DNA from: Silvanigrella paludirubra
GTDB lineage: Bacteria; Bdellovibrionota_B; Oligoflexia; Silvanigrellales; Silvanigrellaceae
Assembly (NCBI RefSeq): GCF_009208775.1
Contig: NZ_WFLM01000001.1
Span: forward strand, 723,325 to 787,324
Length of the DNA stretch: 64,000 nt
Reading direction: 5' to 3'
Below the pieces are notes generated by a model. That model saw nothing but the letters and a program-made list of their open reading frames with translations, was not told where the DNA came from and did not search any database. Positions 53,477 to 63,600 of the stretch are shown here, piece after piece (within the stretch, counting starts at the first letter, position 1; each line of letters opens with the position of its first letter). The position numbers and the translations under genes were made by a program.

Positions 53477-56332
53477 ATGAGTGGTAATTTTAATTCTGTT
53501 TTTCAAAACAATGCAGGCTATGTAGAAGAGATGTTTGCTCGATATTCTTCTGATCCAAATTCAGTAGGAATTGAGTGGAGATCCTATTTTGAAGGATTTC
53601 ATGAAGGATTTGGTACAGCTACTGCTCTTGCAAGTAATGTATCTCATTATGATGAATTATTAAAAAACATTGGTGAAAATTCATCTAAAGAAAAAGATCA
53701 TTCGCCTTCAAGTTCTATCAATGCAGATTCTCTCTCCTTTGAATTTAAAGTTGCCGCTTATGTTCAAGCCTGGAAAACGCATGGACATTTACAAGCAAAA
53801 ACAAATCCACTTGGATACGAAGCACCTAAAGCTCCTACTCTTTTTCCAGAAACTTATGGAATTTCAAAAGAAGATTTCACAAGAAAAACTTCGGCTGGTT
53901 TATTAATTGGCTTAAATATAATGAAATTTGAAGAACTTTCCTTAGAGCTTCAAAAAAGATTTGCTGGTGTTGTTGGTGCTGAAATAGAACATATTGAATG
54001 CCCCGAAGAAAAAGCATGGCTTCATGCTGAATTTGCAAAAATACATGCCCCTGTTGATAAAGAAACACAAAAATCAATTTATCATGAACTTGCTAAAGCA
54101 GATTCTTTAGAAAAAACAATTGCAACAAAATATATTGGGAAAAAAAGATTTAGTATTGAAGGAGCGGACGCTCAGTTTCCTGCCGTTGAAAGTTACATGG
54201 AACAAGCTGCTAAATTAGGAGCTCAAGAATGTACTGTGGCCATAGCACATCGTGGTCGTTTAAATTTTTTAGTGAATGTGATTGGAAAACCTTTAGAGCG
54301 TTTATTTACAGAGTTTGAAGGTTATCCCCATGATGGTTTGCACGGAGACTGCGATGTTAAATATCATTATGGATATGAGTCCGAAAGACAAACACGTAAT
54401 GGCCAAAAAATAAATATATCTATGCCATTTAATCCGAGTCACCTAGAATACGTTGGTAGTGTTGCCATGGGTGATACAAGAGCACGTCAAACCATGTATT
54501 ATAATGGAGACACCTCTAAGGTAACAAGCATTGTTCTTCATGGTGATGCCGCTTTTTCTGGACAAGGTATTGTATTTGAAAATGTACAAATGATGTCCCT
54601 TCAAGGATATAATGTAGGCGGTACAATTCATATTGTTGCAAATAATCAGGTTGGTTTTACTACAGATCCTTCTGACTCTCGCTCAGCTACTTATTGTACA
54701 GATGTAGCTAAAGTAACTGGCTCTCCTGTATTTCACATTAATGCAGATAATTTAGATGAATTGCACAATCTAATGGTAATGGCTGCAAATTATAGATATA
54801 AATTCAAAAAAGATTTTTATGTTGATCTTGTTTGCTTTAGAAGATACGGACATAACGAAACAGACGAACCATCTTTTACCCAACCGTTACTTTATAAGGT
54901 AATTAAAGACAAATTAGCTCCTTTTGAAGAATACGCTAAGTATTTAACTACAAGTCATAGCTTTATCGACGATGAACTAAAAGCTATATATAATAAATAC
55001 AGAGCTGACATGAATGCTGTATATGATAAAGTAAAATCAGAGCACATGCATATTGAGCAATTTGTTCCTTTAAGAGAAGCAGGTGAATTAAAACTTGCAT
55101 CAGAAAAAGAAATGCTCAAACCAGCTAAAACACAACTTTCACTTACAAAAATTAAAGAACTAGCTGTAAAAATTTGTCATTTACCTGAAACATTCACTCC
55201 TAATCCAAAATTAGCACGCATAATTGTCTCTGAACGTAAAGAAATGGCTGAAGGTAACAAAAAGTTAGACTGGGGTATGGCAGAACTCTTAGCATATGCA
55301 ACTTTATTAAATGAAGGATATAGTGTTCGTTTAGCGGGTGAAGATGCTCAAAGAGGTACTTTTTCTCATCGTCATGTTACTTTAGTAGACTTTGAAAATG
55401 GCTCACGCTATACCTCTATTTCTGAGTGTGCAAAAGAAAACTCTAAAGTAGAAATTATTAATACACTTCTTTCTGAAGAAGCTGCTATGGGCTATGAATA
55501 TGGTTATGCTGTACGAAATGCAAAAGGTCTTGTTCTCTGGGAAGGACAATTTGGAGACTTTGCAAACGGAGCTCAAGTCATTATTGATCAATTTATAGCA
55601 TCTGGTGAAACAAAATGGGGACAAACACAAGGTCTTGTCTTATTGTTACCTCATGGTATGGAAGGCCAAGGCGCAGAACACTCAAGCGCACGTCTTGAGA
55701 GATTCCTTCAGTTATGTGCCAATGGAAACATGCAGGTTTGTTACTTTACAAATGCTTCTCAAATTTATCATGCCTTAAGAAGACAAGTGACTCGTAATTT
55801 TAGAAAACCGCTAATTCTTATGACACCAAAAAGTTTCTTAAGAAGTCCACGCGCAGCAACAACACTTGAAGAATTAGCATCTGGGCATTTTGAAGAAATA
55901 TTAGATGATTCAAGAATAGCTAAAGCATCAAAAGTAGAAAGAGTATTATTTTGTACAGGAAAAATATCTTTAGATCTTTTTGATGCTCTTGATAAAGATG
56001 AATATAAAAACAAATCAGAAACAACTGCAATTATCCGTATAGAACAACTTTATCCATTTCATATGGAAAAGGCAATAAGCATATTATCTCACTATAAAAA
56101 TGTAAAAGTGATTGGTTGGGTTCAAGAAGAGCCAGCAAATATGGGTGCCTGGAGTTATATTCGCAATGAACTCCATAATGTAATTAAAAAGTCAGGAATA
56201 CAAAATGAAATTTATTACTTTGGAAGAAGCCGAAGAGCAACGCCTGCTGTAGGACTTGAAAAACAACATTTTATAGAACAAGAGAAAGTAATTAAAGGTG
56301 CACTTGAAGCAAATCATTCAATAGAAGTATAA
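53477..56332 (+). CDS. sucA: 2-oxoglutarate dehydrogenase E1 component
   Basis: 951 aa, close to the usual length. Thiamine-diphosphate E1 enzyme of the TCA cycle, decarboxylating 2-oxoglutarate. N-terminal E2-binding helix region (NAGYVEEMFARYSSDPNSVG), AIAHRGRLNFLVNVIGKP, GDAAFSGQGIV, ANNQVGFTT, RRYGHNETDEPSFTQP, HSSARLERFLQLCA and the C-terminal WVQEEPANMGAW. The downstream E2 gene (sucB), usually adjacent, is not found here. Confidence 0.97.
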   Translation: MSGNFNSVFQNNAGYVEEMFARYSSDPNSVGIEWRSYFEGFHEGFGTATALASNVSHYDELLKNIGENSSKEKDHSPSSSINADSLSFEFKVAAYVQAWKTHGHLQAKTNPLGYEAPKAPTLFPETYGISKEDFTRKTSAGLLIGLNIMKFEELSLELQKRFAGVVGAEIEHIECPEEKAWLHAEFAKIHAPVDKETQKSIYHELAKADSLEKTIATKYIGKKRFSIEGADAQFPAVESYMEQAAKLGAQECTVAIAHRGRLNFLVNVIGKPLERLFTEFEGYPHDGLHGDCDVKYHYGYESERQTRNGQKINISMPFNPSHLEYVGSVAMGDTRARQTMYYNGDTSKVTSIVLHGDAAFSGQGIVFENVQMMSLQGYNVGGTIHIVANNQVGFTTDPSDSRSATYCTDVAKVTGSPVFHINADNLDELHNLMVMAANYRYKFKKDFYVDLVCFRRYGHNETDEPSFTQPLLYKVIKDKLAPFEEYAKYLTTSHSFIDDELKAIYNKYRADMNAVYDKVKSEHMHIEQFVPLREAGELKLASEKEMLKPAKTQLSLTKIKELAVKICHLPETFTPNPKLARIIVSERKEMAEGNKKLDWGMAELLAYATLLNEGYSVRLAGEDAQRGTFSHRHVTLVDFENGSRYTSISECAKENSKVEIINTLLSEEAAMGYEYGYAVRNAKGLVLWEGQFGDFANGAQVIIDQFIASGETKWGQTQGLVLLLPHGMEGQGAEHSSARLERFLQLCANGNMQVCYFTNASQIYHALRRQVTRNFRKPLILMTPKSFLRSPRAATTLEELASGHFEEILDDSRIAKASKVERVLFCTGKISLDLFDALDKDEYKNKSETTAIIRIEQLYPFHMEKAISILSHYKNVKVIGWVQEEPANMGAWSYIRNELHNVIKKSGIQNEIYYFGRSRRATPAVGLEKQHFIEQEKVIKGALEANHSIEV

Positions 56333-56352
56333 ATCTATATTTGAATGATTTG
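56310..56352 (+). terminator. Weak terminator-like stem after sucA
   Basis: CAAATCATTCAA pairs with TTGAATGATTTG (12 bp) around a 19-base loop that contains the stop codon. A short TTACCTTT follows, a poor T-tract. It fits a weak terminator or mRNA end stabiliser. Confidence 0.4.
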
Positions 56353-56527
56353 TTACCTTTAATCATTTTCAAAAAAATTAATTCTACTTTTTAAATATAT
56401 TCGTTCTTTATTTCCAAAAAATAAAAATTTAGTTATATTCTTATAAAGATTTTCTGAACCTATTGAAGACAATTCAAAATACATATATGAATTAATTCTA
56501 GTTCTTTAAATACATAAGAGGAATTCT

Positions 56528-57628
56528 ATGTCTAAACGAATGAGTATTACTATTACAGCTTTGGTTATAGTTTTTGGTGCTATTTTTGGTTGGTATGGAC
56601 TCCGTCAATACTTTATGAAAAAGTTTTTTTCTACTTTTGAACCACCACCTGTTGTTGTCTCCGTTGCAAAAGCAAAATCAGACAATTGGCAACCGTATTT
56701 AAATTCAGTAGGTTCTTTAAGCTCCATCAACGGAGTGGATATTAGCGCAGAAACATCTGGACAAGTTAAAGCAATTTATTTTGATTCAGGTAAATTTGTA
56801 AAACAAGGTGAACCGCTTGTACAACTTGATGACTCTAGTGAACAAGCGCAGCTTAAAGATATTTCTGCACAGCTTCAATTAGCTCAAGTGAATGACAAAC
56901 GTATTAAACAATTATTTTCTCAAGGGGCCGCTTCGCAGTCATCTGTTGATGATTCCGCTTCAAAAGTAAAACAACTTCAAGCGAATTACGAAAATGCACG
57001 ATCCATGATTGCAAAAAAACTAATAAGAGCTCCCTTTAGCGGAAAAATTGGAATCAAACAAGTTAACATTGGCCAATACATTCAAGCTGGTTTTGCTTGT
57101 GCCAGTTTGCAAACTTCAAATGCACTTTATGCACAAATTACATTGCCACAACAAGACACAAATAAAATTGCAATACACCAAGAAGTTCTTATCAACGTTG
57201 ATGCTTACCCAAATTTAGTTTTTAAGGGTAAAATTAATGCCATTGATTCCAAAGTAGATGAAGCAACAAGAACTATTCATGCACAAGCTACAATTGATAA
57301 CTCTGAAAATAAATTGTTACCTGGTATGTTTACTTCTGTAAAAGTTGCACTACCTATTATTCCTAATTCAATTATTTTACCTCAAACAGCAATTACCTAT
57401 ACTCTTTATGGTGATTCCGCCTTTATTGTTACTTTACTTGATAAAAAAACAGATAAAGGAGATCCATTGGGAACAGTTAAAAGAGTTTTTGTCAAAACAG
57501 GTGAAAAACGCGACAACTCCGTTGTTATTCTTGAAGGAATTAAAGAAGGTGATCTTGTTGTTAGCAGCGGGCAGCTTAAATTAGTTGATGGATCTAAAAT
57601 TGCTATTAACAATTCTGTTAATTTATAA
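56528..57628 (+). CDS. RND efflux periplasmic adaptor (membrane fusion protein)
   Basis: 366 aa, with an N-terminal membrane anchor (residues 7-27). HlyD/AcrA-type architecture: barrel-lipoyl half-motif (ISAETSGQVKAIYFDSGKFVKQGEPLVQLD), coiled-coil hairpin (about 90-160), RAPFSGKIGIKQVNIGQYI, and beta-barrel domain with PQTAITYTL. It links the inner-membrane pump to an outer-membrane channel that is not in this window. GAGGA upstream; the pump gene starts 25 bases after. Confidence 0.93.
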   Translation: MSKRMSITITALVIVFGAIFGWYGLRQYFMKKFFSTFEPPPVVVSVAKAKSDNWQPYLNSVGSLSSINGVDISAETSGQVKAIYFDSGKFVKQGEPLVQLDDSSEQAQLKDISAQLQLAQVNDKRIKQLFSQGAASQSSVDDSASKVKQLQANYENARSMIAKKLIRAPFSGKIGIKQVNIGQYIQAGFACASLQTSNALYAQITLPQQDTNKIAIHQEVLINVDAYPNLVFKGKINAIDSKVDEATRTIHAQATIDNSENKLLPGMFTSVKVALPIIPNSIILPQTAITYTLYGDSAFIVTLLDKKTDKGDPLGTVKRVFVKTGEKRDNSVVILEGIKEGDLVVSSGQLKLVDGSKIAINNSVNL

Positions 57629-57653
57629 AAGTGTGAGCTAGCAGAGGAAAAAA

Positions 57654-60600
57654 ATGAAATTCACTGATATTTTTATCCAAAGGCCAGTGCTTGCCACTGT
57701 TGTCAGTATCTTAATATTTATGGTGGGCTTAAAATCCGTATTTAACTTGGATTTAAGACAATATCCTAAAGTTGAAAATACCGTTATTACTGTCATGACA
57801 ACTTATCCTGGAGCCAATGCAGAACTCATGCAAGGCTTTATTACACAACCAATACAAACTTCTGTCTCTTCTGCAGAAGGAATTGATTATATTAATTCCT
57901 CAAGCTCACAAGGCGTAAGTAAAATTGAAATTCACTTAAAATTAAATTTTAATTCGACAACAGCTTTTGGTGATATCTCAGCAAAAGTAAACGCAGTTAG
58001 AGCAGTTATACCTAAAGAAGCAAATGATCCTGTCATAACAAAAACAACGGGAAGCACGCTTGCAGCTTTATATATAAGTTATTCAAGTGATAAAATGTCT
58101 GGACCACAAATTTATGATCTTTTAAGCCGTGTTGTACAACCGAAAATGCAGTCTGTTTCAGGTGTGGCAAGCGCCGATATTTTAGGCGGAAATCCTTTTG
58201 CAATGCGTATTTGGCTAAGGCCACAAAAAATGGCGGCACTAGGCATAACTGCAGATGATGTTGGCCAAGCACTGCGCGCGAATAGTTACCTTTCTGCAGC
58301 AGGACAATTAAAAGGCCAATACACAATTACAAATATAAGTGCACAAACCGATTTACATAATGAACAAGAATTCAAAGATCTTGTTGTAAAACAAGTTAAA
58401 GGCAAATTAATTCGCATGAGAGATGTTGCCGATGTTGAACTTGGCTCACAAAGCTATTCTTCTTCTGTTACTTTTAATGGAAAAAAAGGTGTATTCATTG
58501 GAATTCAACCTGTTCCCTCTGCCAATCCATTAACTGTAGTTAAAGACGTTAGAAAAATGATCCCTATTATTGAAAAAGATCTTCCTCCGTCTTTAAAACA
58601 ACTTATTGTATATGACTCAACTGAATTTATTTCTGCATCAATCGATGACGTTATTAAAACTTTGGTTGAAGCTACATTCATTGTTATTGTTGTTATCTTT
58701 TTATTTTTAGGATCCCTTCGTTCCGTTAGTATTCCAATTGTAACTATTCCTTTATCACTTATTGGCGTTTGTTCCATTATGCTTTTATTAGGTTATTCCA
58801 TTAACCTTTTAACTTTGCTAGCCATGGTTCTTGCCATTGGATTAGTTGTTGATGATGCTATTGTTGTTGTTGAAAATATCCAACGTCATATAGAAGAAGG
58901 CAAGTCACCTTATGATGCCGCTATTATCGGAGCACAAGAAATTGCTGTTCCAGTAATAACAATGACTATTACATTAGGAGCTGTTTATGCTCCAATTGGT
59001 CTTATGGGTGGATTAACAGGAGCATTATTTAAAGAATTTGCTCTTACCCTTGCTGCTGCCGTTGTTGTTTCTGGAGTTATTGCGTTAACTTTATCACCCA
59101 TGATGTGTTCTAAAATTCTAATACATGAACCATCCGATAAAGGTTTTGCAAAATGGTTAGATAAAAAATTTAATCAATTACAAAATAAGTATGAAAATTT
59201 ACTTCATAGTGTTCTTCAATATAAACCTGTAGTAATTGTTTTTGGTTCTGCCATTCTTGTCAGTGTTTATTTCTTATTTGCCCTTACTCCAAAAGAACTT
59301 GCACCAAAAGAAGATCAAGGCTTTTTAGCTATGATTTCTACAGCCCCTCAATATGCTAATGTTCGCTATCTTGAAAAATATACAACAGAAATAGATAAAA
59401 TTTTACAGAAGTACGATGAAAGAGCTGCAAACTTTAATGTAAATGGAATGGGTGCTGAAAACTCTGCTTTTTCAGGACTTATATTTACTCCATGGGGCGA
59501 TCGAAAACGCTCAGCAATAAAGTTACAAGAAGTTATTCAAAAAGAATTATCACAAATTGCGGGATTAAAATCTTTCATATTTTCTATGCCCGATCTTCCT
59601 ACAGGGGCGAATGGACTTCCAGTTCAATTTATTTTAAAAACAACGGATGATTATAAAGTTCTTTATGGTGTAATGGAAGAACTAAAAGTAATAGCAAAAA
59701 AGAGTGGTTTATTTATTGTACTTGATAGTGATTTAAGCTACGAATCACCTCAATTAAATGTTAAAATAGATAAAAACAAAGCCACTGAAATGGGAATTAC
59801 AATGCAAACAATTGGTAATTCTTTAGCAACTATGTTAAGCGGAGCATATACAAATTTATATAATATGAATGGAAGAAGCTACCAAGTCATTCCTCAATTA
59901 AAAGATGCCGACAGAAGCAATCAAGACGAGCTCAACAAAGCTTATATTCGAAATGCAAGTGGTACTCTTGTTCCTTTATCTAACTTTGTTAGCTATGAAA
60001 TAGCTTCTGTTCCAAATACTTTAAATCAGTTTCAGCAATTAAATTCTGCAACATTTTCTGCAGTCATGATGCCAGGTCAAACAACAGCTACAGGTTTAAA
60101 TTTCTTAAAAAATGAAGCTGAAAAAATAATGCCTCGTGGCATGTCCTACGATTTTTCTGGTGACTCAAGAACAGAACAAAGTGAAGGAAATGCATTAATA
60201 GCAACCTTCGCCTTTGCTTTAATCGTTATTTTCTTGGTTCTTGCCGCGCAATTTGAAAGCTTCCGAGATCCCCTAATTATTATGATTAGTGTTCCCATGG
60301 CGATATGTGGTGCCTTAATTCCTTTAAATTTGGGATTAGCTACTATAAATATTTATACTGAAATTGGCTTAATCACTTTAATTGGTCTTATTACAAAACA
60401 TGGTATTTTAATGGTTGAATTTGCGAATGAATTGCAACATAAAGATAAAATTGATCTCCAAGCAGCAATTCAAAAAGCAGCTTCTGTAAGACTACGTCCT
60501 ATATTAATGACAACAGCGGCAATGGTTTTAGGTGTAATCCCTTTAATTATTGCTTCGGGAGCAGGAGCAGCAAGCCGATTTAATATTGGCTTAGTTATTG

Positions 60601-60695
60601 CGTCTGGTTTATCTATTGGTACTTTATTTACATTATTTATTGTTCCAACTATGTACACAATTATTGCAAAAAGCAGAGTTCATCCCTCTAAATAA
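57654..60695 (+). CDS. RND multidrug efflux pump (HAE1 family)
   Basis: 1013 aa with 12 membrane helices and two periplasmic loops. N-terminal RPVLATV, VDDAIVVVENI (proton-relay Asp pair, GLVVDD), FFxxLTL-type helix motifs, and the C-terminal repeat of membrane domain (AAMVLGVIPL). It exports drugs or toxins with the adaptor before it. GAGGA upstream. The gene ends with a terminator that includes the stop codon. Confidence 0.96.
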   Translation: MKFTDIFIQRPVLATVVSILIFMVGLKSVFNLDLRQYPKVENTVITVMTTYPGANAELMQGFITQPIQTSVSSAEGIDYINSSSSQGVSKIEIHLKLNFNSTTAFGDISAKVNAVRAVIPKEANDPVITKTTGSTLAALYISYSSDKMSGPQIYDLLSRVVQPKMQSVSGVASADILGGNPFAMRIWLRPQKMAALGITADDVGQALRANSYLSAAGQLKGQYTITNISAQTDLHNEQEFKDLVVKQVKGKLIRMRDVADVELGSQSYSSSVTFNGKKGVFIGIQPVPSANPLTVVKDVRKMIPIIEKDLPPSLKQLIVYDSTEFISASIDDVIKTLVEATFIVIVVIFLFLGSLRSVSIPIVTIPLSLIGVCSIMLLLGYSINLLTLLAMVLAIGLVVDDAIVVVENIQRHIEEGKSPYDAAIIGAQEIAVPVITMTITLGAVYAPIGLMGGLTGALFKEFALTLAAAVVVSGVIALTLSPMMCSKILIHEPSDKGFAKWLDKKFNQLQNKYENLLHSVLQYKPVVIVFGSAILVSVYFLFALTPKELAPKEDQGFLAMISTAPQYANVRYLEKYTTEIDKILQKYDERAANFNVNGMGAENSAFSGLIFTPWGDRKRSAIKLQEVIQKELSQIAGLKSFIFSMPDLPTGANGLPVQFILKTTDDYKVLYGVMEELKVIAKKSGLFIVLDSDLSYESPQLNVKIDKNKATEMGITMQTIGNSLATMLSGAYTNLYNMNGRSYQVIPQLKDADRSNQDELNKAYIRNASGTLVPLSNFVSYEIASVPNTLNQFQQLNSATFSAVMMPGQTTATGLNFLKNEAEKIMPRGMSYDFSGDSRTEQSEGNALIATFAFALIVIFLVLAAQFESFRDPLIIMISVPMAICGALIPLNLGLATINIYTEIGLITLIGLITKHGILMVEFANELQHKDKIDLQAAIQKAASVRLRPILMTTAAMVLGVIPLIIASGAGAASRFNIGLVIASGLSIGTLFTLFIVPTMYTIIAKSRVHPSK

Positions 60696-60705
60696 ATAGA
60701 GGGAT
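60682..60705 (+). terminator. Terminator overlapping the end of the RND gene
   Basis: ATCCCTCTA / TAGAGGGAT perfect 9-bp stem, 6-base loop, followed by TTAATTTT. The last codons and the stop codon (60693-60695) are inside the stem-loop. Confidence 0.75.
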
Positions 60706-60883
60706 TTAATTTTCAAAATTTTCATATTTATATTTAAAAATTAAAAAATTATTCAATCCTCATCCAGTAAATAAACAAAAAAAATCAATTACATATCATT
60801 TTTTTGACAACATTTTTACTTTAATATTTTTTTGATAATATAAAAATATATATTTATTAAATTGAAGAAAAGAGGAAATTTTT

Positions 60884-61885
60884 ATGAAAAAAAAATATAT
60901 CTATTTATCATTATTAAGTTCAATTATTTTAATAAACTCTTCAATTTTTGCTTTAACAAATACCGAAATTAAACAAGGATTAAGCGAAAGTTATGAGAAG
61001 TTCAAAAATTTGAATACTGGAAAAAATGCAGATTATATTCCAGATTTGGCAAAAGTAAACTCTTCATTATTTGGAATTGCAATAGCTACAAATGAAGGAA
61101 AAATTGAATCTATTGGTAATGTAGATACCCCTTTTTCAATACAATCCATTTCAAAACCACTTATCTATGGCCTTGCTTTAAAAGATAATGGAGAAATTAT
61201 TAATGAAAAGGTTGGTTTAGATGCTACGGGACATAAATTCAATTCCATAGAATCAATTGAAAACAATCCAACCCATATTCAAAACCCAATGGTGAATGCG
61301 GGTGCAATTCAAGTCACAAGCTTCATAAAGGGAAAAACAAGCTCTGAAAAATGGGAAAGAGCTTTAAGTTTTATAAATAAATTAAGTGACGGTAAATTAT
61401 ATCTAGGAGAATCTGTCTATAAATCAGAAACTTCAACAAATTTAAGAAATCAAGCCATTACACGTTTATTAAATTCATATAATATGTTGAATAGTGAGCC
61501 AATGGATGCGCTCGATCGTTACACTAAAGCATGCTCAATTATGCTAACTACTAAACAATTAGCAATTATTGGTGCTACTTTAGCAAATAACGGGACAAAT
61601 CCTTTAACACGACAGAATATTATAGAAGCTAACTATGTGCACTACATGCTTTCAGAAATGGCGGTAAATGGACTTTACGAAACAAGTGGCCAATGGTGGG
61701 TACACGTTGGTATACCTTCAAAAAGTGGTGTAGGTGGAGGTATTCTTGCCGTTGTTCCAAATAAAATGGCTATCGTTGTTTTTTCTCCTCCACTAGATCC
61801 ATCAGGAAATAGTGTACGTGGCCAAGAAGTTATAAAATATCTCTCTAAAAAATGGAATCTTCATTATTTAGATCAAAAACAATAA
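60884..61885 (+). CDS. Secreted glutaminase A-type enzyme
   Basis: 333 aa. Beta-lactamase-fold glutaminase hydrolysing glutamine to glutamate and ammonia. SISK (Ser-x-x-Lys nucleophile pair), NPMVNAGAI, SIMLTTKQLA, GLYETSGQW, PSKSGVGGGILAVVPNKMAIVVFSPPLD are the family blocks. A signal peptide (residues 1-23, ending IFA) indicates export; most GlsA-type enzymes such as those of E. coli are cytosolic and about 308 aa. AGGAAA upstream of the ATG at 60884. 56 bases before a chemoreceptor gene, same strand. Confidence 0.92.
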   Translation: MKKKYIYLSLLSSIILINSSIFALTNTEIKQGLSESYEKFKNLNTGKNADYIPDLAKVNSSLFGIAIATNEGKIESIGNVDTPFSIQSISKPLIYGLALKDNGEIINEKVGLDATGHKFNSIESIENNPTHIQNPMVNAGAIQVTSFIKGKTSSEKWERALSFINKLSDGKLYLGESVYKSETSTNLRNQAITRLLNSYNMLNSEPMDALDRYTKACSIMLTTKQLAIIGATLANNGTNPLTRQNIIEANYVHYMLSEMAVNGLYETSGQWWVHVGIPSKSGVGGGILAVVPNKMAIVVFSPPLDPSGNSVRGQEVIKYLSKKWNLHYLDQKQ

Positions 61886-61941
61886 TTTGTAATTCTTACT
61901 AATATTAAAAATTCCAAAGTTCCAAACATTTGGAGATATAA

Positions 61942-63435
61942 ATGCTAAAAAAATTCAGTATCAAAAGAAAAATGTTATTTTGGAATATTTTAATCATAAT
62001 CGTATTTAATATCGTGTTAATTTATCTTTCAAATGATGCGCTTAATCGGCTTATGAAAGAAAAACAAATAAAAATAAATTCACTAACGGATGTAGCAGAA
62101 GATATTGTCTATAAATATATTAAGCTTGAAAAAGAAGGTAAAATGTCACATACAGCCGCAATGGCTGCAGCTGCAGATGCCGTCGAATTTTTCAGATACG
62201 AAAATGGAAATTATATCTTTATTGATGATTATGATCAAAGACAAATAGTGAATCCAACAAGGCCTGAAAATAAAGGACAGCTTCAACCCACAGCACCTGA
62301 AATGCTAAAAAGACTCCATGATATGATGGATAATAAAAGTCCTGGAGAGTATTTTTATTACACAGCAAAAAAACCTGGGTCTACTTCTTTCTTGCCAAAA
62401 ATGTCTTTTACCAAACCAATTCCAGAATGGAAATGGTACATTGGAACTGGAATTTATATGGATGATATTGCAGACCAAAAGATAAATTATATTGTTGAAA
62501 TCAGCATTATTTGTTCCATCATTTTTATTTTTCTAATGGTAATTTCAACTTTATTTTCAAATTCAATCACAGTACCTCTATCAAAAATAGCCACATCTTT
62601 ACTAAATTCTTCAAATGAAATGGAATCAAAATCTTTAAACTTAACAAAGATGAGCGAAGAAGTTGGAAATTCTTCAAGATCTCAGGCTGATTCAATACAA
62701 GAAACAGCAGCAGCAATTGCAGAAGTAACAAGCATGATTGCAAGAACATCTAAGTTAACAGAACAATCAGGTGAACTTGCTCATATCATCGCTGAAGGAA
62801 CACAAAATGGAGAAGAATCCGTAAAACGCATGGTAACATCTATGGAAGCGATTCAAGAATCAAGTCAGAGGCTTTCTGATATCGAAACAATCATTAAACA
62901 AATTGAAAGCAAAACAATGGTTATCAATGAAATTGTTTCTAAAACAGAATTGCTTTCACTCAATGCATCAATTGAAGCCGCAAGGGCAGGAGAATACGGA
63001 AAAGGTTTTGCTGTTGTAGCAGAAGAAGTAGGTAATCTTGCGAATACGAGCGGCAAGTCTTCAAATGAAATTAGAGAATTATTAGAAAAAAGCAGAGTTA
63101 GCGTTCAAGACATTCTACAACTCACAGTTCAAAGAGTATCAGAAGGCCAGGAAAAAACTCGATTGGTAGCGACTACATTTGAAAAAATAACTCAAGATGT
63201 AAATAATATAAATACGCAAATGCAACAAATAACAGAAGCAACAAAGGAACAAGAAATTGGTGTAAAACAAATTGCAACCGCAATGGCAAGAATAGACTCT
63301 TCTGCAATTAATAACTTATCAAATGCTGAAAAGTCTGTTCAAGCATCTTCACAAGTTTTTGATATTAGTAAAATATTAAAAACAATTTCAAAAGAAACAG
63401 AAGATATTATATTTGGAGAAAAAAAAGCAATATAA
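61942..63435 (+). CDS. Methyl-accepting chemotaxis protein with single Cache domain
   Basis: 497 aa. Helix 1 (about 11-31), periplasmic sCache_2-type domain (about 32-185: [35 protein letters not shown]), helix 2 (about 186-208), no clear long HAMP, then the cytoplasmic signalling hairpin with the conserved tip ([39 protein letters not shown]). TGGAG ribosome-binding site. A following receptor gene (63601) suggests a receptor pair. Confidence 0.95.
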   Translation: MLKKFSIKRKMLFWNILIIIVFNIVLIYLSNDALNRLMKEKQIKINSLTDVAEDIVYKYIKLEKEGKMSHTAAMAAAADAVEFFRYENGNYIFIDDYDQRQIVNPTRPENKGQLQPTAPEMLKRLHDMMDNKSPGEYFYYTAKKPGSTSFLPKMSFTKPIPEWKWYIGTGIYMDDIADQKINYIVEISIICSIIFIFLMVISTLFSNSITVPLSKIATSLLNSSNEMESKSLNLTKMSEEVGNSSRSQADSIQETAAAIAEVTSMIARTSKLTEQSGELAHIIAEGTQNGEESVKRMVTSMEAIQESSQRLSDIETIIKQIESKTMVINEIVSKTELLSLNASIEAARAGEYGKGFAVVAEEVGNLANTSGKSSNEIRELLEKSRVSVQDILQLTVQRVSEGQEKTRLVATTFEKITQDVNNINTQMQQITEATKEQEIGVKQIATAMARIDSSAINNLSNAEKSVQASSQVFDISKILKTISKETEDIIFGEKKAI

Positions 63436-63600
63436 ATTTAAACACTTAATTACAACTAAACATTGAAACCATATTCAAAATATTAAAGTTTCATCTCGTC
63501 AAGAAAAAAATTGACTTTATTCAATAATATAAATTTGACATAATTTTTTATGAAATTGATATAAAGTAAATATATTAACATTTTTTCAAAGAGAAAAAAC

